Assembly (NCBI RefSeq): GCF_001270745.1
Contig: NZ_KQ434758.1
Location: 1-64,000, forward strand
Reading direction: 5' to 3'
From: Jiangella muralis
GTDB lineage: Bacteria > Actinomycetota > Actinomycetes > Jiangellales > Jiangellaceae
Length of the DNA stretch: 64,000 bases
Of this stretch, positions 6,611 through 16,885 are shown piece after piece (the stretch's first letter is position 1; every line of letters begins with the position of its first letter). Position numbers and translations under genes: made by a program. The notes beneath the pieces are model-generated. The model was not told where the DNA came from and ran no database searches. It worked only from the letters and a program-made list of their open reading frames with translations.

Positions 6611-9600
6611 TCACCAGTCCCACTCAATCGGCGTGTGGTTTCCCACGCTTCGGCGGGTGACCAAGTTGCCATACGGGTCGACCCGGAGTCCGGCCGCGTT
6701 TCGCAGCTCGATGTGCGGATCACCACTTCCCGGAGCCCTTGGGCTGCCTCGCTTGATCGTGAGCCGCACGATGCCGTTGGCGTCGGTGTACTTCACCGGC
6801 CCAGCCGCAGTCTGGCTCCGGATCCATCCTTGCGCAACGCCGAACTCGTCGAGTTGGGACGCGGTAGCTCGACCTCCGGCCGTGAGTTGTCCCAGGGCGA
6901 AATCGGCGTCGTACCTCACCAATGCGCCGCCGCTGTTTGCGGCGGATCTGGGTAGGGCGCCCCCGGGTGGGCCGGCGAAGTGGCCGCCCGTGATGCCGAC
7001 TTCTTGTGCGGCGGTGATCATTTGGTCGGCGACGAGTCGCTCTTTGAGGCCTTGGTTGCACAGTTCTGCCCCTTCACACCACGCCAGCAGCAGGTTGACG
7101 GTCTGCTGCTGGTCGAGTTGCTGTCCCCGCGGGATGCCGGCCTGGGAGCGGTAGTTCTGCGCGACGCCGTATTGGCCCATGTCCATGGCGATGGCGTCTG
7201 CGTCGGGCGCGTCGTCGCCGAGGTCGTAGCCGAGGAACCGGTTCTTGCCGTCGCCGCCGAGCATCGCGACTTCCTTCGTGCTGGTCTCGACGGCGGAGGC
7301 TGTGCCGCGGCCGCTCAGGGCGGCGCCACTGCAGGCGTGGGTGTCGCAGTAGTGGTGGCCGTCGATCTCGATGCCAGTGATGGGGTTGCCGCCGGCGAAG
7401 GCGTAGCGGTTCATCGTCCACGGCGAGGTGGCGAGGTTGAGGTCGGCGAGGGCGCCGTTGTAGTTGTCGCGGGTGAGGAACCGGTTCAACCCAGGGCTGT
7501 AGTCGCGGAATCCCATGTCGTAGGAGCCAGTGGCGGGGTCGAAGCGTTTGGCGTTGAACCGGTACACGTTGTACGGCTCCGCGCCCGGGTTGCCGGGGTC
7601 GGGTGCGTCGACGCCGGTAAACTGGGTGTCGTCGTCTTTGCCGTAGGCGGTGTAGCCGTAGGTGGCGCGGGTGTTGCCGGTGGTGTCGGTGAGGGTTTCG
7701 ACGTCGGTGTGCGGGTTGTACCCGTAGTAGGAGTCCTCTTCCGTCGACCCGCCGCTGCCGGTGTATTTGATCTGGGAGAGCCGCTGGCCCCATGGCGAGT
7801 ACTGGTACGACGTTTGGATCTGCCCGGCGACCTCTTCGGACAGCACCTCACCGGACAGCCCGAGGTAGGAGAACTCCGTGGTCTCCTCCCCCGCGGCGCC
7901 GGCGTCGGAGGTCCGCGAGGCGGTGCGGTCCATCGGGTCGTACGCATACGCCGTCGTCGACGAAGTGCCGTCGGACTCCAAGGACCGGTGTGAGGCGACC
8001 CGGTCGAACCCGTCGTAGGTGTAGCGCTCGACCACCAGGCCGGCGCTGGTGACGGTGTCGAGCCGCCCGAACGGGTCGTAGTTGTAGGTGCCGACCACCC
8101 CGGCCGACGAGGCGGTGAGCAGCCGGTTGCGGTCGTACACGAACGAGGTGGTGACGCTGTCCACGGTCTGGGAGATCACGTTCGAGGCGGCGTCGTGGAC
8201 ATAGGTCTCCGTCGACAGCGCAGAGCCGCTGGAGGTGTCGGTCTTCTCCACCCCGGCGACCCGGTCCCGCGGGTCGAACGTGTACGCATAGGTCCGATCC
8301 AGGTACGTGCCATGGCTGTCGGCGTCCATGGTGCGGGCCACGTCAGAAGTGCGGTTGCCGTTGGCGTCATAGCCGATCACGTGCGACGCGACCAGCGTGC
8401 CGTCGGGTTTGGTCTCCTCCTGGCGCTCGAGCAGGCCGTCGAGGAAGTAGTCGTAGGTGACGGTGTTGCCGTTGGCTTTCTCCTCGGTGGCGGTCTGCCC
8501 GCGCGGGGTGTACCCGAAGGTCGTGACCTTGGGGTCGGGGTCGGCCTCGGTGTCGCCGTTGCTGACCTGATCGACCAGGTCACGCACGTCGTAGCGGTAG
8601 GTGGCGTACTGGTCGTCGTGCTCGCGGGTGAGTGGGTTGCCGTTCTCGTCGTAGGTGTAGGTGGTGTTCTGGACGGTGCCTGTGGCGAGCTCCTCGACGG
8701 TCGCGACCTGGTTGAGGCCGGTGTAGGCGACCTCGTAGGCGTCGACCGCCGCGCCCGATCCGGCGTCGGTCAGCGACACCAGGTTGCCGTTGGGGTCGTA
8801 GTCGTAGGTGAAGTCCTTCGCCTCGGTGTCGGCCTGCCCGGTGGTGTCGCGCACCAGCTTGACCGCGTCAGCAAAGACCATGCCCGCGGCGGAGGTCCCG
8901 AGTGCGATGGTGTGTGTCCCGTCCTCGGTGAAGGCGTAGCTGCCGAGGCTGGCCCACTCGCCGCCGTTCTCGGCCTGGTTCACCGTCTGGGTGGCGGTCC
9001 CGCCGGCGTGGGTGATCTCGAACGGTGCGTCCGTGGCGGCGCCGGTGACGCCGGCCGGGTGCCGGACGAACACCTCGTAGGTGCCGTCGGCCGGGATCCG
9101 CAACGTCCAGGTGAACTCGTCGGCGCCGCCACCATGACCGGCGGCGTGGCGGCGGTAGTCGTAGCCCTGGAACCCGGTGCCGTCAGCGAGCACCGACCAG
9201 ACGCCAGTCACGGCCGTGTTGCCGGTGTCGCTGTTGTCGGCCAGCACGACATGCTGCCCGACGGGGACGCCGTCGTCACCGCGACCGGAGAGCTTGCCGT
9301 CGGGGAAGTAGGTCCACGACATCGACCGGGACGACGATCCGCCGGCGCTGGTCGCCGTGCGCAGCGTCTGCTGGCCGAGGTCGTTGTAGTCGTAGGTCGT
9401 CGCGATGTCCCACGCGTCGACTGTCGACTCGACCCAGCCGTTGTCGAAGTGCGTGTAGGTGGTGGTGTTGCGGACGGTCTGGTTCTCCGACGGCGGCGCC
9501 GAGACCTCGGTGAGGTTGCCGACCAGGTCGTAGGCGTAGGTGACCGACTCGGGAGTGTTGAACCTCGGGTCGCCGGGGTCGTACGGGAAGACCTGCTCGA

Positions 9601-12600
9601 CCGGCCGGTTCAGCTGGTCGTAGACGGTCTCGTGGACGAACGCGTCCGGGTCACCCGACTCGACACCGCGCGGGGTCACGACCCGGGTGCGGTTGCCGGC
9701 CTCGTCGTACTCGTAGCGGGTGGTCCGGTAGGTGATGCCGCCGGCGCCGTCGTCCTCGTGCGGGACCCGGACCTCACGCTGCAGCCCGCGCTCGTCGTAC
9801 TCGACGAGGGTCGTGTTGCCCTCCTGGTCGGTGGCCTCCGTGACCAGCCCGTCCAGGTCGTACGCGGTGGTGCTGGTCTCGCCCGCCGCGTCAGTCACGG
9901 TGGTCGGGCGGTGGTTGCGGTCGTAGCCGGTGGTGGTGGTGACGTCGTCCGGGTCCGTGGTCGCGTTCTTGCGCGGGTCGACGACGGTGACGAGGTTGCC
10001 GACCGAGTCGTAGCGGTAGCTGATGACGTCGCCGTCGGCGTTCGTGACGCTGGTCAGCTGGTAGATCGGGTCGTAGCCGTAGCGGGTGACGAAGTCGTCG
10101 GGGTCCGACGGGGTCAGTGTGCCGTTCGGTTCGGTGGAGGCCAGCAGGTTGCCGACCAGGTCGTACTCGTAGCTGCCCACGCGGGCGGGGTCGCCGGCCT
10201 CGTCGGCGGGCAGGGTCGTGGTGAGCATCCGGTCGGCCGGATCGTAGCTGTACGTGGTGAGCGCGCCGTTGGGGGCGGTGGCCTCGACGACATTGTCGTT
10301 GGCGTCGTACACCGGAGCCGGGGTGACGATGTAGACCCCGGCGTCGGCGTCCTTGGGCACCTGCGACTCCCCCGGCCGGCCGAACACGTCGTATCCGTGG
10401 GTGCTGGTGTTCTCGTTCGTGTCGGTGACGGTCAGCACGTTGCCGCGGTCGTCGTAGGCGAACCCGGTGGGGTTGTCCTGCGCGTCGACGATACGGGTGG
10501 GGAAGCCGGTGGGCCCGTAGTCGCGGTACTGGGTGAGGTTGCCGTTGGCGTCGGTGGCGTCGAGCAGCTGCCCGAACCCGTCGTAGGCGTACGTCGTCGT
10601 GAAGTCGTCTTCGGTGGCCGTCGTCGTGCCGGCCGGGTCGGTCACCGAGGTCAGGTTGCCGACCGTGTCGTAGCCGAAGCTCCACGTCCGGCCCTCCGGT
10701 GACACCTTCCCGGTGAGGTCCGCGACGTGACCGTTGAGGTCGCTGCGATACGACAGCGTCGTGGCCGCCGTGCCGTTCGCGTTCGCCTCGGCGTCGGTGA
10801 TCGACGTCGGATAGCCGGTGCCCGGGTCGTAGGTCCAGCTCGTGGTGGCGCCGTCGTCCTCCACCAGTTCCTCGACGTTGTGGTCGTCGTCCCACGTCAA
10901 TGTCGTGGTCTCGTCGTTGGCGTTCGTCGCGGTCAGCGGCCGTCCGAACCCGTCGGTCAGATACGTCCCGTCGTTGCTCTTCGCGTCGGTGACGGTCGTG
11001 AGCACCTGCGCGCCCTGCGAGCCGTCAGGGTCGGTGTAGGCGAACGACGTCGTGCCGCCGGCCCGGTCGGTGATGCTCTGAAGCAGCCACTTGGCCTTCG
11101 GATCCGTCGTGGCCTCGAAGAAGGTGAGGTCGGTATCGTTGCCGCGCGGGTCGATCACCTCGACGAGCTTGGTGTTCTTGTTCGTGTTGTCCGCCTCGTA
11201 GACGAACTGGAACGTCTTCGCCTCGGGTGTGCCGTCCCCGTCGACCAGGCGAGCCATCAGACCCTTGTCGGTGTAGGTCAGACGGACGGTCCGGCCGGAG
11301 ATGTCGGTGAGCGATTCGACCTGGTCGATGATCTTCGGGTTCGACAGGTTGGTGCCCTGCTGGACGGCGCCCGCGTCATCGACGTAGCTGTAGGCCTGGC
11401 CCTTGGTGAAGTAGTCGACGGTCAGCGTCTGCCGGTTCGACGGGTCGGTGATGTAGCGCAGGAATTTGATCGGCTTGTTGTTGGACTTGCGCTGCTCGTA
11501 GGTGAACAGCAGCTCGTTGCCGTTCTTGTCGCGCAGCGCGGACTGGGAGCCGTCGGCGTCGAAATAGAACTGGGTGCGATCGGGACTGGTCATCACCCAG
11601 GCGCGGGTCGGGTCGGAGTCGCCGGTGCGCTGCAGGTACAGGTGCACACCGGCCGGCGAGTCGTAGTCCCAGTCCTCCTCGTTCGCGCTGTCGTGCTTGT
11701 TCAACCGGAACAAGTGGGCGGTGCCGTCGCCGTCGGTGAGCGTCACCTGGGTCGGCCAGGCCTGACCGCGCGGGTGCAGGTCCAGCGGCGTGCCCATGCG
11801 CATCAGGCTCGAGGTGGCCAGCGACCAGCCGTAGCCCATCGACGACGCGGACGTGTCCAGGCTGTTGTAGCTCATCCGCACGAACGTCGAGACCCCACGC
11901 GACGGGTTGGCGAACGCGTCGTAGCTGAAGACGGTGTTGCCGGCGTGCACATTGGTCATCAGCGCCGAACCGGCACCAGTAGCAGTGCCGCTGTACTGGT
12001 AGAACTTCTCCAGCCCGAGCTCGTTCGAGGTCACGTCCTCGACCTTCGCCGACTGATCCAGCGCGGGAATGTTCTGCGTGTCGGAGATCCACTGCCCGCT
12101 GCCCTTGTTGCGCATGTCCCACTGCAGCGTGAAATCCTCACGCTTGTTGCTCGGCTCCAACAACTCCGGCGCCCGCACGGTCGCGTTCAACGTCACCGTC
12201 TCACCCGGCGCGAGATCGGCCGGCAGCGCCGTCTCCACCCGGTTCCCCGCCGTCGTGACATCGGTGCCGTCCGGCGCCGCCCAGTGATAAGACAACACGT
12301 GATTCGCCGCCGTCCACGTCTCCGCCGTCGTGTTCGTGACCGTGACCTCGACCGTGCGCTCCTCACCCGCCTCGGCCCGCACCGCCGTGTCCGGCGCGTA
12401 ATAGGTGCCCTCTGCGGTCTTCTCCAGATAGGTGACCCGCAGCATCGGCCGCAGCTTCGGCTCCGACGCCAACTCGTTCGAAACGAACTCGCTCACGCCG
12501 TACTCCAACGCCTCGTTGCGCGCCTTGATCAGAGCGCCGAAGTTGGAGAGGAGCGGGCCGTTGACCCACCGCTGCACCAGGCCCGTGACAGACCATGAAA

Positions 12601-15193
12601 GCCACTTCGGGTTGTCCGTCGCGCTCGTCACCCAGTCGATGACGGCCGGGTCGTAGTCGCCGCCCGGCGTGGTCCACGGGTCGGGGTTGAAGGGCACCCT
12701 GGCCGAGTTCCACGTCGCGGTGGTCTCGTCCCAGGTGCGGGTCACCCGGTGCAGATCGAGGATCGGGCTAATCCCGAACGTCGACGGCTTCCACAACCGC
12801 AGGTCCGCGTACTGGACAGTTGCCCCGGTGGGGACCGCCGTCGCCAGGTCCGGGAACTTGATCAGCGCGCGGGTGGTGCCGAAGCTGCCGCCGCCGTTGC
12901 CGGCACCCAGCCACGGCTCACCGTCGAACACATCCAGGTTGCTGTTCGGGGCCCCGCTGGCGATCGTCGTGTCGACGGCCTGGCCCTGCAGGATCCTCGT
13001 GATCAGACCAGCCCTCGGCAGGCTCGCCAACTGTGTCGTGGCTGGCACCACGGTGCCGTCGACGGTCTTCACCGCGACCATGTAGTAGTAGGTCCTGGCG
13101 AACGGGTCCGGATCACCGGCAGCCGTCGGACGGGCCGTGGTGTCGGTGAACGACGTCGTCCCCGACGCCACCGGCGCCACCAGCGTCGCCGCCGACGGCG
13201 TGAACCGTTGATCGGTCGAGCGGTGCACCTGGTATTCGACCAGGTCGCTACCGGCATACGGCTGCCACGACAGCTCGGCCCCAGTCCCGTGGATCGTGGT
13301 GATCGGGTTCAGCGTGACCCCCGGGCGCCCGTAGGTGAGTACCAGCTTCGGCTGGTTCGCCGAGCCGCCGTAGACGGGCTCCGACGCCTCGTAGTAGGCG
13401 CCGCCGCGACCGAGCGTGGTTTCGTCCGCGACCCGCAGCATGAACCCGTGGTTCGGCTTCTGCCCGTCCACCCAGGACTGCACCAGATCACGCACGCTGA
13501 ACTCGTGCCATCGGCTGCTTGAGTCGGCCGTCTTCGTCTGCTCCGCCCACTTGGTCAGCTGCACGGCGTCGGCGACCACCGTCCGCAGCTCCGGAACCGA
13601 CCCGACCGTGACCCGGTGGCTGGTGCCGGCGTTGAAGTTCCAGCTACCGAGCGTCGCCCACACGCCGTTGGTGCCGGCGGTCTGGTCCACCGCGACGGTA
13701 CTGGTGCCGCCCGCGTGCTGCACCGTGTACGGCGCATTCGTCGCTCGGCCCGCGCTGGCCACAAAGTGCGCGTCCACCTGATACCGGCCCGGCTCGACGA
13801 TCCGCGGCACCCACGTGTACGTGTTGCCGGTCACTCCCGTCCTGTCGTACTGGAAGTCGTCGTTGATGCCCCACTGCGACTGCGTGGTGTCGGCCATGAA
13901 CGGCCACGGACCCACCTGGCTGGTCTGGCCCGGATCGCCGTCGTCGACCAGCTCCCTCGTGAACGTCTGGTTGCCGAACAGCGTGGGATAGCCCGACCAG
14001 GTCACCGTCGACTCGTCCCACGCCCCGGGTGCGTCATACGCCTTGATCAGCACGTCATTGGCGTTCGTGTGATACGCCTGGTCGTACCAGACCCGCAGCT
14101 GCGCGGCGTCGATCGGCGTCCCCGCCGGCAACCAGGACAGGTCGAACTTCAGCAGGCTCCGAGCCCTTCCCGTCGAGTCCGTCCCCACGCCGAGCTGCCA
14201 GCTCGAGCCGTAATTCGTCGTCGGCGCCGCGGACCGGATCATCGCGTCCTGCCCCTGCGACGGCGACGGCTCCACCACGATCGTCGGGTCGATCACGACC
14301 GGATACACCCGCTCCGCATCGGCCAGCCACGCCGGATCCGCCGCGACGGTGATCTCGATGTTCGCGCCACGCTGCACCACCGACTGCGTGACATCCTCCG
14401 AGCGCACCGACCCGACCGGCGCGTCCGGGGTGTCGGTGCTGTCGAACATGAACGGCTTCGGGATCTCGAACACCGCCGGCCCCTCACCGCCCGGCCTGAA
14501 GAACCCGATCGAACCGTCCTCCTGCTCACGAGCCACCACGCCACCCATCTGCAGAGTGAACGTGAACGTCGCATCCTCCGGCGGCTCCTCGAGGACGATC
14601 TCCTCCTTCAACCCGGTCGACTCGACCCGGTACACCAGATCCGCAGTCCCGAACACGTCCGCATACGTGACGGAGTCGCCCTCCGCCTGCGGCGTCAAAG
14701 CCCGACCTTCGCCCGGCAGCCCCAGCGTGAGAGTCCGGTTCCCCACCTCGAAACGAACCAGCCGCTGCGAATCCGACCCAAAGAAGCTCCCGAACGTGTT
14801 CGTCGTGTTCCCGAGACCGAAACCCTCACGGCGCGACGTTCCGATACGCGTGTCAATGTCCTGCCAACGACCCTCCACGTCGCGGTAATGAACCGGATCC
14901 GTCGACAACTCCGCCTCAAACCGCCCATCGGACAACTCGAACACCTTCGTGCTCGCCGTACGTTGCTGCGTCACCTCCCGCACCCGTTCCGCCGGCGCGG
15001 CTGGCTGACGCGCCACGGGAGCACCCTGCGCCCGCGGTAGAGCAGCCTGACCAGCACTCTCGCCGTCCTGGTGTTCTTCCTCGGCGGCCGCCGGCAACGG
15101 CGTCAGGACCGATGCCGGCGAACCCGACACCAGCATCGCCGCGGCAACAACGAACGTGACCAACTGAGACAGGCGCGCAGACGTGCGCAGCAT
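6611..15193 (-). CDS. Giant secreted Rhs/YD-repeat polymorphic toxin
   Basis: The 2860-residue product starts with a Sec-type signal peptide (about residues 1-38). In order: a DNRLRE-type beta-sandwich (300-420, with the pattern AWDESTVTW); a golvesin C-terminal-like domain (445-555); a second DNRLRE-type domain (about 740-900); an Ig-like segment (about 935-1040); then a long series of Tyr-Asp (YD) repeats interrupted by a second golvesin-like domain (about 1980-2115); the Rhs core end with GLNRFLTRDNY near 2560; and a variable tip. YD repeats build a shell that encloses the toxin. The last 70 or so residues (GDPHIELRN, RVDPYGN, VTRRSVGNHTPIEWDW) look like a compact nuclease-type tip, but the class is not identified. 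The protein is probably deployed against neighbouring cells; immunity genes follow directly. Confidence 0.9.
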   Translation of the reverse strand: MLRTSARLSQLVTFVVAAAMLVSGSPASVLTPLPAAAEEEHQDGESAGQAALPRAQGAPVARQPAAPAERVREVTQQRTASTKVFELSDGRFEAELSTDPVHYRDVEGRWQDIDTRIGTSRREGFGLGNTTNTFGSFFGSDSQRLVRFEVGNRTLTLGLPGEGRALTPQAEGDSVTYADVFGTADLVYRVESTGLKEEIVLEEPPEDATFTFTLQMGGVVAREQEDGSIGFFRPGGEGPAVFEIPKPFMFDSTDTPDAPVGSVRSEDVTQSVVQRGANIEITVAADPAWLADAERVYPVVIDPTIVVEPSPSQGQDAMIRSAAPTTNYGSSWQLGVGTDSTGRARSLLKFDLSWLPAGTPIDAAQLRVWYDQAYHTNANDVLIKAYDAPGAWDESTVTWSGYPTLFGNQTFTRELVDDGDPGQTSQVGPWPFMADTTQSQWGINDDFQYDRTGVTGNTYTWVPRIVEPGRYQVDAHFVASAGRATNAPYTVQHAGGTSTVAVDQTAGTNGVWATLGSWNFNAGTSHRVTVGSVPELRTVVADAVQLTKWAEQTKTADSSSRWHEFSVRDLVQSWVDGQKPNHGFMLRVADETTLGRGGAYYEASEPVYGGSANQPKLVLTYGRPGVTLNPITTIHGTGAELSWQPYAGSDLVEYQVHRSTDQRFTPSAATLVAPVASGTTSFTDTTARPTAAGDPDPFARTYYYMVAVKTVDGTVVPATTQLASLPRAGLITRILQGQAVDTTIASGAPNSNLDVFDGEPWLGAGNGGGSFGTTRALIKFPDLATAVPTGATVQYADLRLWKPSTFGISPILDLHRVTRTWDETTATWNSARVPFNPDPWTTPGGDYDPAVIDWVTSATDNPKWLSWSVTGLVQRWVNGPLLSNFGALIKARNEALEYGVSEFVSNELASEPKLRPMLRVTYLEKTAEGTYYAPDTAVRAEAGEERTVEVTVTNTTAETWTAANHVLSYHWAAPDGTDVTTAGNRVETALPADLAPGETVTLNATVRAPELLEPSNKREDFTLQWDMRNKGSGQWISDTQNIPALDQSAKVEDVTSNELGLEKFYQYSGTATGAGSALMTNVHAGNTVFSYDAFANPSRGVSTFVRMSYNSLDTSASSMGYGWSLATSSLMRMGTPLDLHPRGQAWPTQVTLTDGDGTAHLFRLNKHDSANEEDWDYDSPAGVHLYLQRTGDSDPTRAWVMTSPDRTQFYFDADGSQSALRDKNGNELLFTYEQRKSNNKPIKFLRYITDPSNRQTLTVDYFTKGQAYSYVDDAGAVQQGTNLSNPKIIDQVESLTDISGRTVRLTYTDKGLMARLVDGDGTPEAKTFQFVYEADNTNKNTKLVEVIDPRGNDTDLTFFEATTDPKAKWLLQSITDRAGGTTSFAYTDPDGSQGAQVLTTVTDAKSNDGTYLTDGFGRPLTATNANDETTTLTWDDDHNVEELVEDDGATTSWTYDPGTGYPTSITDAEANANGTAATTLSYRSDLNGHVADLTGKVSPEGRTWSFGYDTVGNLTSVTDPAGTTTATEDDFTTTYAYDGFGQLLDATDANGNLTQYRDYGPTGFPTRIVDAQDNPTGFAYDDRGNVLTVTDTNENTSTHGYDVFGRPGESQVPKDADAGVYIVTPAPVYDANDNVVEATAPNGALTTYSYDPADRMLTTTLPADEAGDPARVGSYEYDLVGNLLASTEPNGTLTPSDPDDFVTRYGYDPIYQLTSVTNADGDVISYRYDSVGNLVTVVDPRKNATTDPDDVTTTTGYDRNHRPTTVTDAAGETSTTAYDLDGLVTEATDQEGNTTLVEYDERGLQREVRVPHEDDGAGGITYRTTRYEYDEAGNRTRVVTPRGVESGDPDAFVHETVYDQLNRPVEQVFPYDPGDPRFNTPESVTYAYDLVGNLTEVSAPPSENQTVRNTTTYTHFDNGWVESTVDAWDIATTYDYNDLGQQTLRTATSAGGSSSRSMSWTYFPDGKLSGRGDDGVPVGQHVVLADNSDTGNTAVTGVWSVLADGTGFQGYDYRRHAAGHGGGADEFTWTLRIPADGTYEVFVRHPAGVTGAATDAPFEITHAGGTATQTVNQAENGGEWASLGSYAFTEDGTHTIALGTSAAGMVFADAVKLVRDTTGQADTEAKDFTYDYDPNGNLVSLTDAGSGAAVDAYEVAYTGLNQVATVEELATGTVQNTTYTYDENGNPLTREHDDQYATYRYDVRDLVDQVSNGDTEADPDPKVTTFGYTPRGQTATEEKANGNTVTYDYFLDGLLERQEETKPDGTLVASHVIGYDANGNRTSDVARTMDADSHGTYLDRTYAYTFDPRDRVAGVEKTDTSSGSALSTETYVHDAASNVISQTVDSVTTSFVYDRNRLLTASSAGVVGTYNYDPFGRLDTVTSAGLVVERYTYDGFDRVASHRSLESDGTSSTTAYAYDPMDRTASRTSDAGAAGEETTEFSYLGLSGEVLSEEVAGQIQTSYQYSPWGQRLSQIKYTGSGGSTEEDSYYGYNPHTDVETLTDTTGNTRATYGYTAYGKDDDTQFTGVDAPDPGNPGAEPYNVYRFNAKRFDPATGSYDMGFRDYSPGLNRFLTRDNYNGALADLNLATSPWTMNRYAFAGGNPITGIEIDGHHYCDTHACSGAALSGRGTASAVETSTKEVAMLGGDGKNRFLGYDLGDDAPDADAIAMDMGQYGVAQNYRSQAGIPRGQQLDQQQTVNLLLAWCEGAELCNQGLKERLVADQMITAAQEVGITGGHFAGPPGGALPRSAANSGGALVRYDADFALGQLTAGGRATASQLDEFGVAQGWIRSQTAAGPVKYTDANGIVRLTIKRGSPRAPGSGDPHIELRNAAGLRVDPYGNLVTRRSVGNHTPIEWDW

Positions 15194-15337
15194 GAACCCA
15201 CCACCTTGCCATCGCGGCTACGACAACAAGGGCGAGCCACCTGCGGGGTGGGAGACAGGCAGACTACTCCCCGGCCGACGGGTACATAGCTGCAACTCGT
15301 GACATAGTCGCCCTGACTGGTCGATACCATGTCATTT

Positions 15338-15367
15338 CGTATCACTCGGCGTCAAGACCTTGATACG
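15338..15367. promoter_or_regulatory. Inverted repeat upstream of the Rhs gene
   Basis: CGTATCA (15338-15344) and TGATACG (15361-15367) are 7-bp perfect arms, 16 bases apart, in the 299-base gap between the divergent Rhs gene and the gene at 15493. An operator or part of a promoter region is possible, but nothing else supports a role. Confidence 0.25.
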
Positions 15368-15492
15368 AGCGGAGGCCCGCCCCCCGAGAACCCTTGTACC
15401 GCCGCCTGGTTGCCAGCCCGGGGGGTGCCCCTATGTCTTTGGTCAAGGGCAACGGGGGTGCGTTGGGTCGGTGAGCCGGGCAGCATGGCGGG

Positions 15493-15984
15493 ATGGCTGA
15501 TCTGCTGTGGGATGAAGTGAGTTCCTTCTTCGACCCGGACTTGATGGGGTCGTTGCCGGACGTGCGTGTCCCGGATGCCTCGGTGGAGGACTGGCAGGCG
15601 GTCCTCGATCTTGTCGTGGAGAAGGGCTGGAAGTGCCAGTACTCCGAGGGAGAGACGGTGCTTCCGGTGCCCAGGGCGGAGGCCGTGCTGTCCCGTCCGG
15701 CAGATGCCGAGTGCCCGGACCTGCGGGTCTGGCCGGCTGCCGATGTGTTGGCGATCTTCCGTTTTCATGCCGACGATGAGGTCGACTTCGACGTCGACCT
15801 GCGGGAGTTGCAGGGCCAGGATCGACTCGATGTGTTCTGCGGCTTCCTTCGGGAGATCGGGCGGCGGCTGGGCAAGCCGGTGCTGATGGACCCGGAGGGC
15901 GACTATGGCCATCCAGTGCTCGGCTTCGATGTCGAGGGCGATCGAGTCGTTCTCTCTTCGCAGACCCGCAGATCAGGTGACTGA
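15493..15984 (+). CDS. Conserved hypothetical protein, immunity-like
   Basis: The product is a 163-residue acidic soluble protein. It contains LLWDEVSSFFDPDLMGSLPD, VEDWQAVLDLVVEKGW, DVLAIFRFHADDEVDFDVDL and DVFCGFLREIGRRLGKPVLM, a pattern I have seen in small actinobacterial proteins of unknown function near toxin genes. The ATG at 15493 follows a weak purine-rich stretch (agcatggcggg). It is divergent from the Rhs gene and overlaps the 3' end of the IS110 remnant by 12 bases, suggesting the element landed right behind it. Confidence 0.6.
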   Translation: MADLLWDEVSSFFDPDLMGSLPDVRVPDASVEDWQAVLDLVVEKGWKCQYSEGETVLPVPRAEAVLSRPADAECPDLRVWPAADVLAIFRFHADDEVDFDVDLRELQGQDRLDVFCGFLREIGRRLGKPVLMDPEGDYGHPVLGFDVEGDRVVLSSQTRRSGD

Positions 15985-16687
15985 GGCAGACGGCTGCGGT
16001 TCGTAGAAGGTTCCGTCACGGAGCATGGCGAACAGGACGTCAGCTCGTCGTCGGGCGAGGCAGAGCAGGGCTTGGGTGTGATGGCTTGCCCTGGGCGATC
16101 TTCTTGTCGTAGGAGGCCCGCGAGGCCGGGTCGCCCAGGGCTGCGAACGCGGAGAGGAAGAAGCGCGTTTGAGCTGCTTGGTTCCTCTCCTGGAGTGTTG
16201 TTCGCCTCGGATCGAGGAGCCCGAGCTCCGGGTAGCCGGGGCGAGTCCGGCGTAGGCGGCGAGGTGGCCGGCGGTGGGAAAGGTGCTGCCGTCGCCGACC
16301 TCGATCAGGATGCGGGCTCCGGTCCTGACGCCGACTCCTGGCATCGACGTCAGGACCTTGGAAAGAGGGTGATCCTCCAGGAGTTCCTCGGCGCCTTCGG
16401 CCGCAGTAGCGTGACCAGTCGCCGCCTGCCGGCCTTGCGGATCTGGGCCGGTGACCCGAACCGTTCCAGCAGCGTGAGGACGGCCGTGTGCTGCAACCGC
16501 GGCCCCAGCACACGTTCCAGCGACGGATGGATCTGGGTCAGCAGACTGTGCAGCCGGTTCGCGACGCGGGTGGCCTCGCCGGCCAGGTCGTCGTCGAATC
16601 CCACGATCATCTCCAGCTCGGCGATCGTCTCGTCCTCGCCGTCGATCGCCCTCAGCGTGTGAGGCATCGCGCGGGCCGCGTCCGCGA
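15973..16687 (-). mobile_element. IS110-family transposase remnant, copy A (middle and C-terminal)
   Basis: Minus-strand fragments in several frames give the middle (LERVLGPRLQHTAVLTLLER, RLVTLLRPKAP) and the C-terminal transposase domain (SKVLTSMPGVGVRTGARIL, AGHLAAYAGLAPATRSSGSS, LCLARRRADVLFAMLRDG) of an IS110/IS116/IS902 transposase. The RuvC-like DEDD N-terminus is missing. A block between RPKAP and EELLEDHPLSKV is deleted, and at least two frameshifts break the end. It cannot be active. Confidence 0.85.
16385..16687. repeat. Direct repeat, left copy (pairs with 18740-19042)
   Basis: These 303 bases match 18740-19042 in the same orientation with 3 mismatches by eye. The repeat is the shared middle part of two IS110 copies and encloses about 2.05 kb with a RibD-type reductase and an AraC regulator. 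Confidence 0.9.
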
Positions 16688-16885
16688 GGCGCCGGACCGA
16701 TCGACGACTACCCCCGACTGGTCGGTCGAGATCGCGCGGAAGGTGCTGCGCCGAGCATCCAACATGCTCGCCGCCAATATGCGGCGTGTCGCAGACATCG
16801 GCGTCGCACGATGCCGCCCAACGTGGTCACGTATGACGGCGTACTCGCCGCGCGGTGGCTCCGGCCACCCGGTGTGCGTGCCCCC

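Noticed and set aside
8195-12598. Very long plus-strand open frames opposite the Rhs gene
   Set aside because: Val/Gly/Arg-rich shadow composition, no family match, fully antisense to a strong coding sequence; a product of GC-rich third codon positions.
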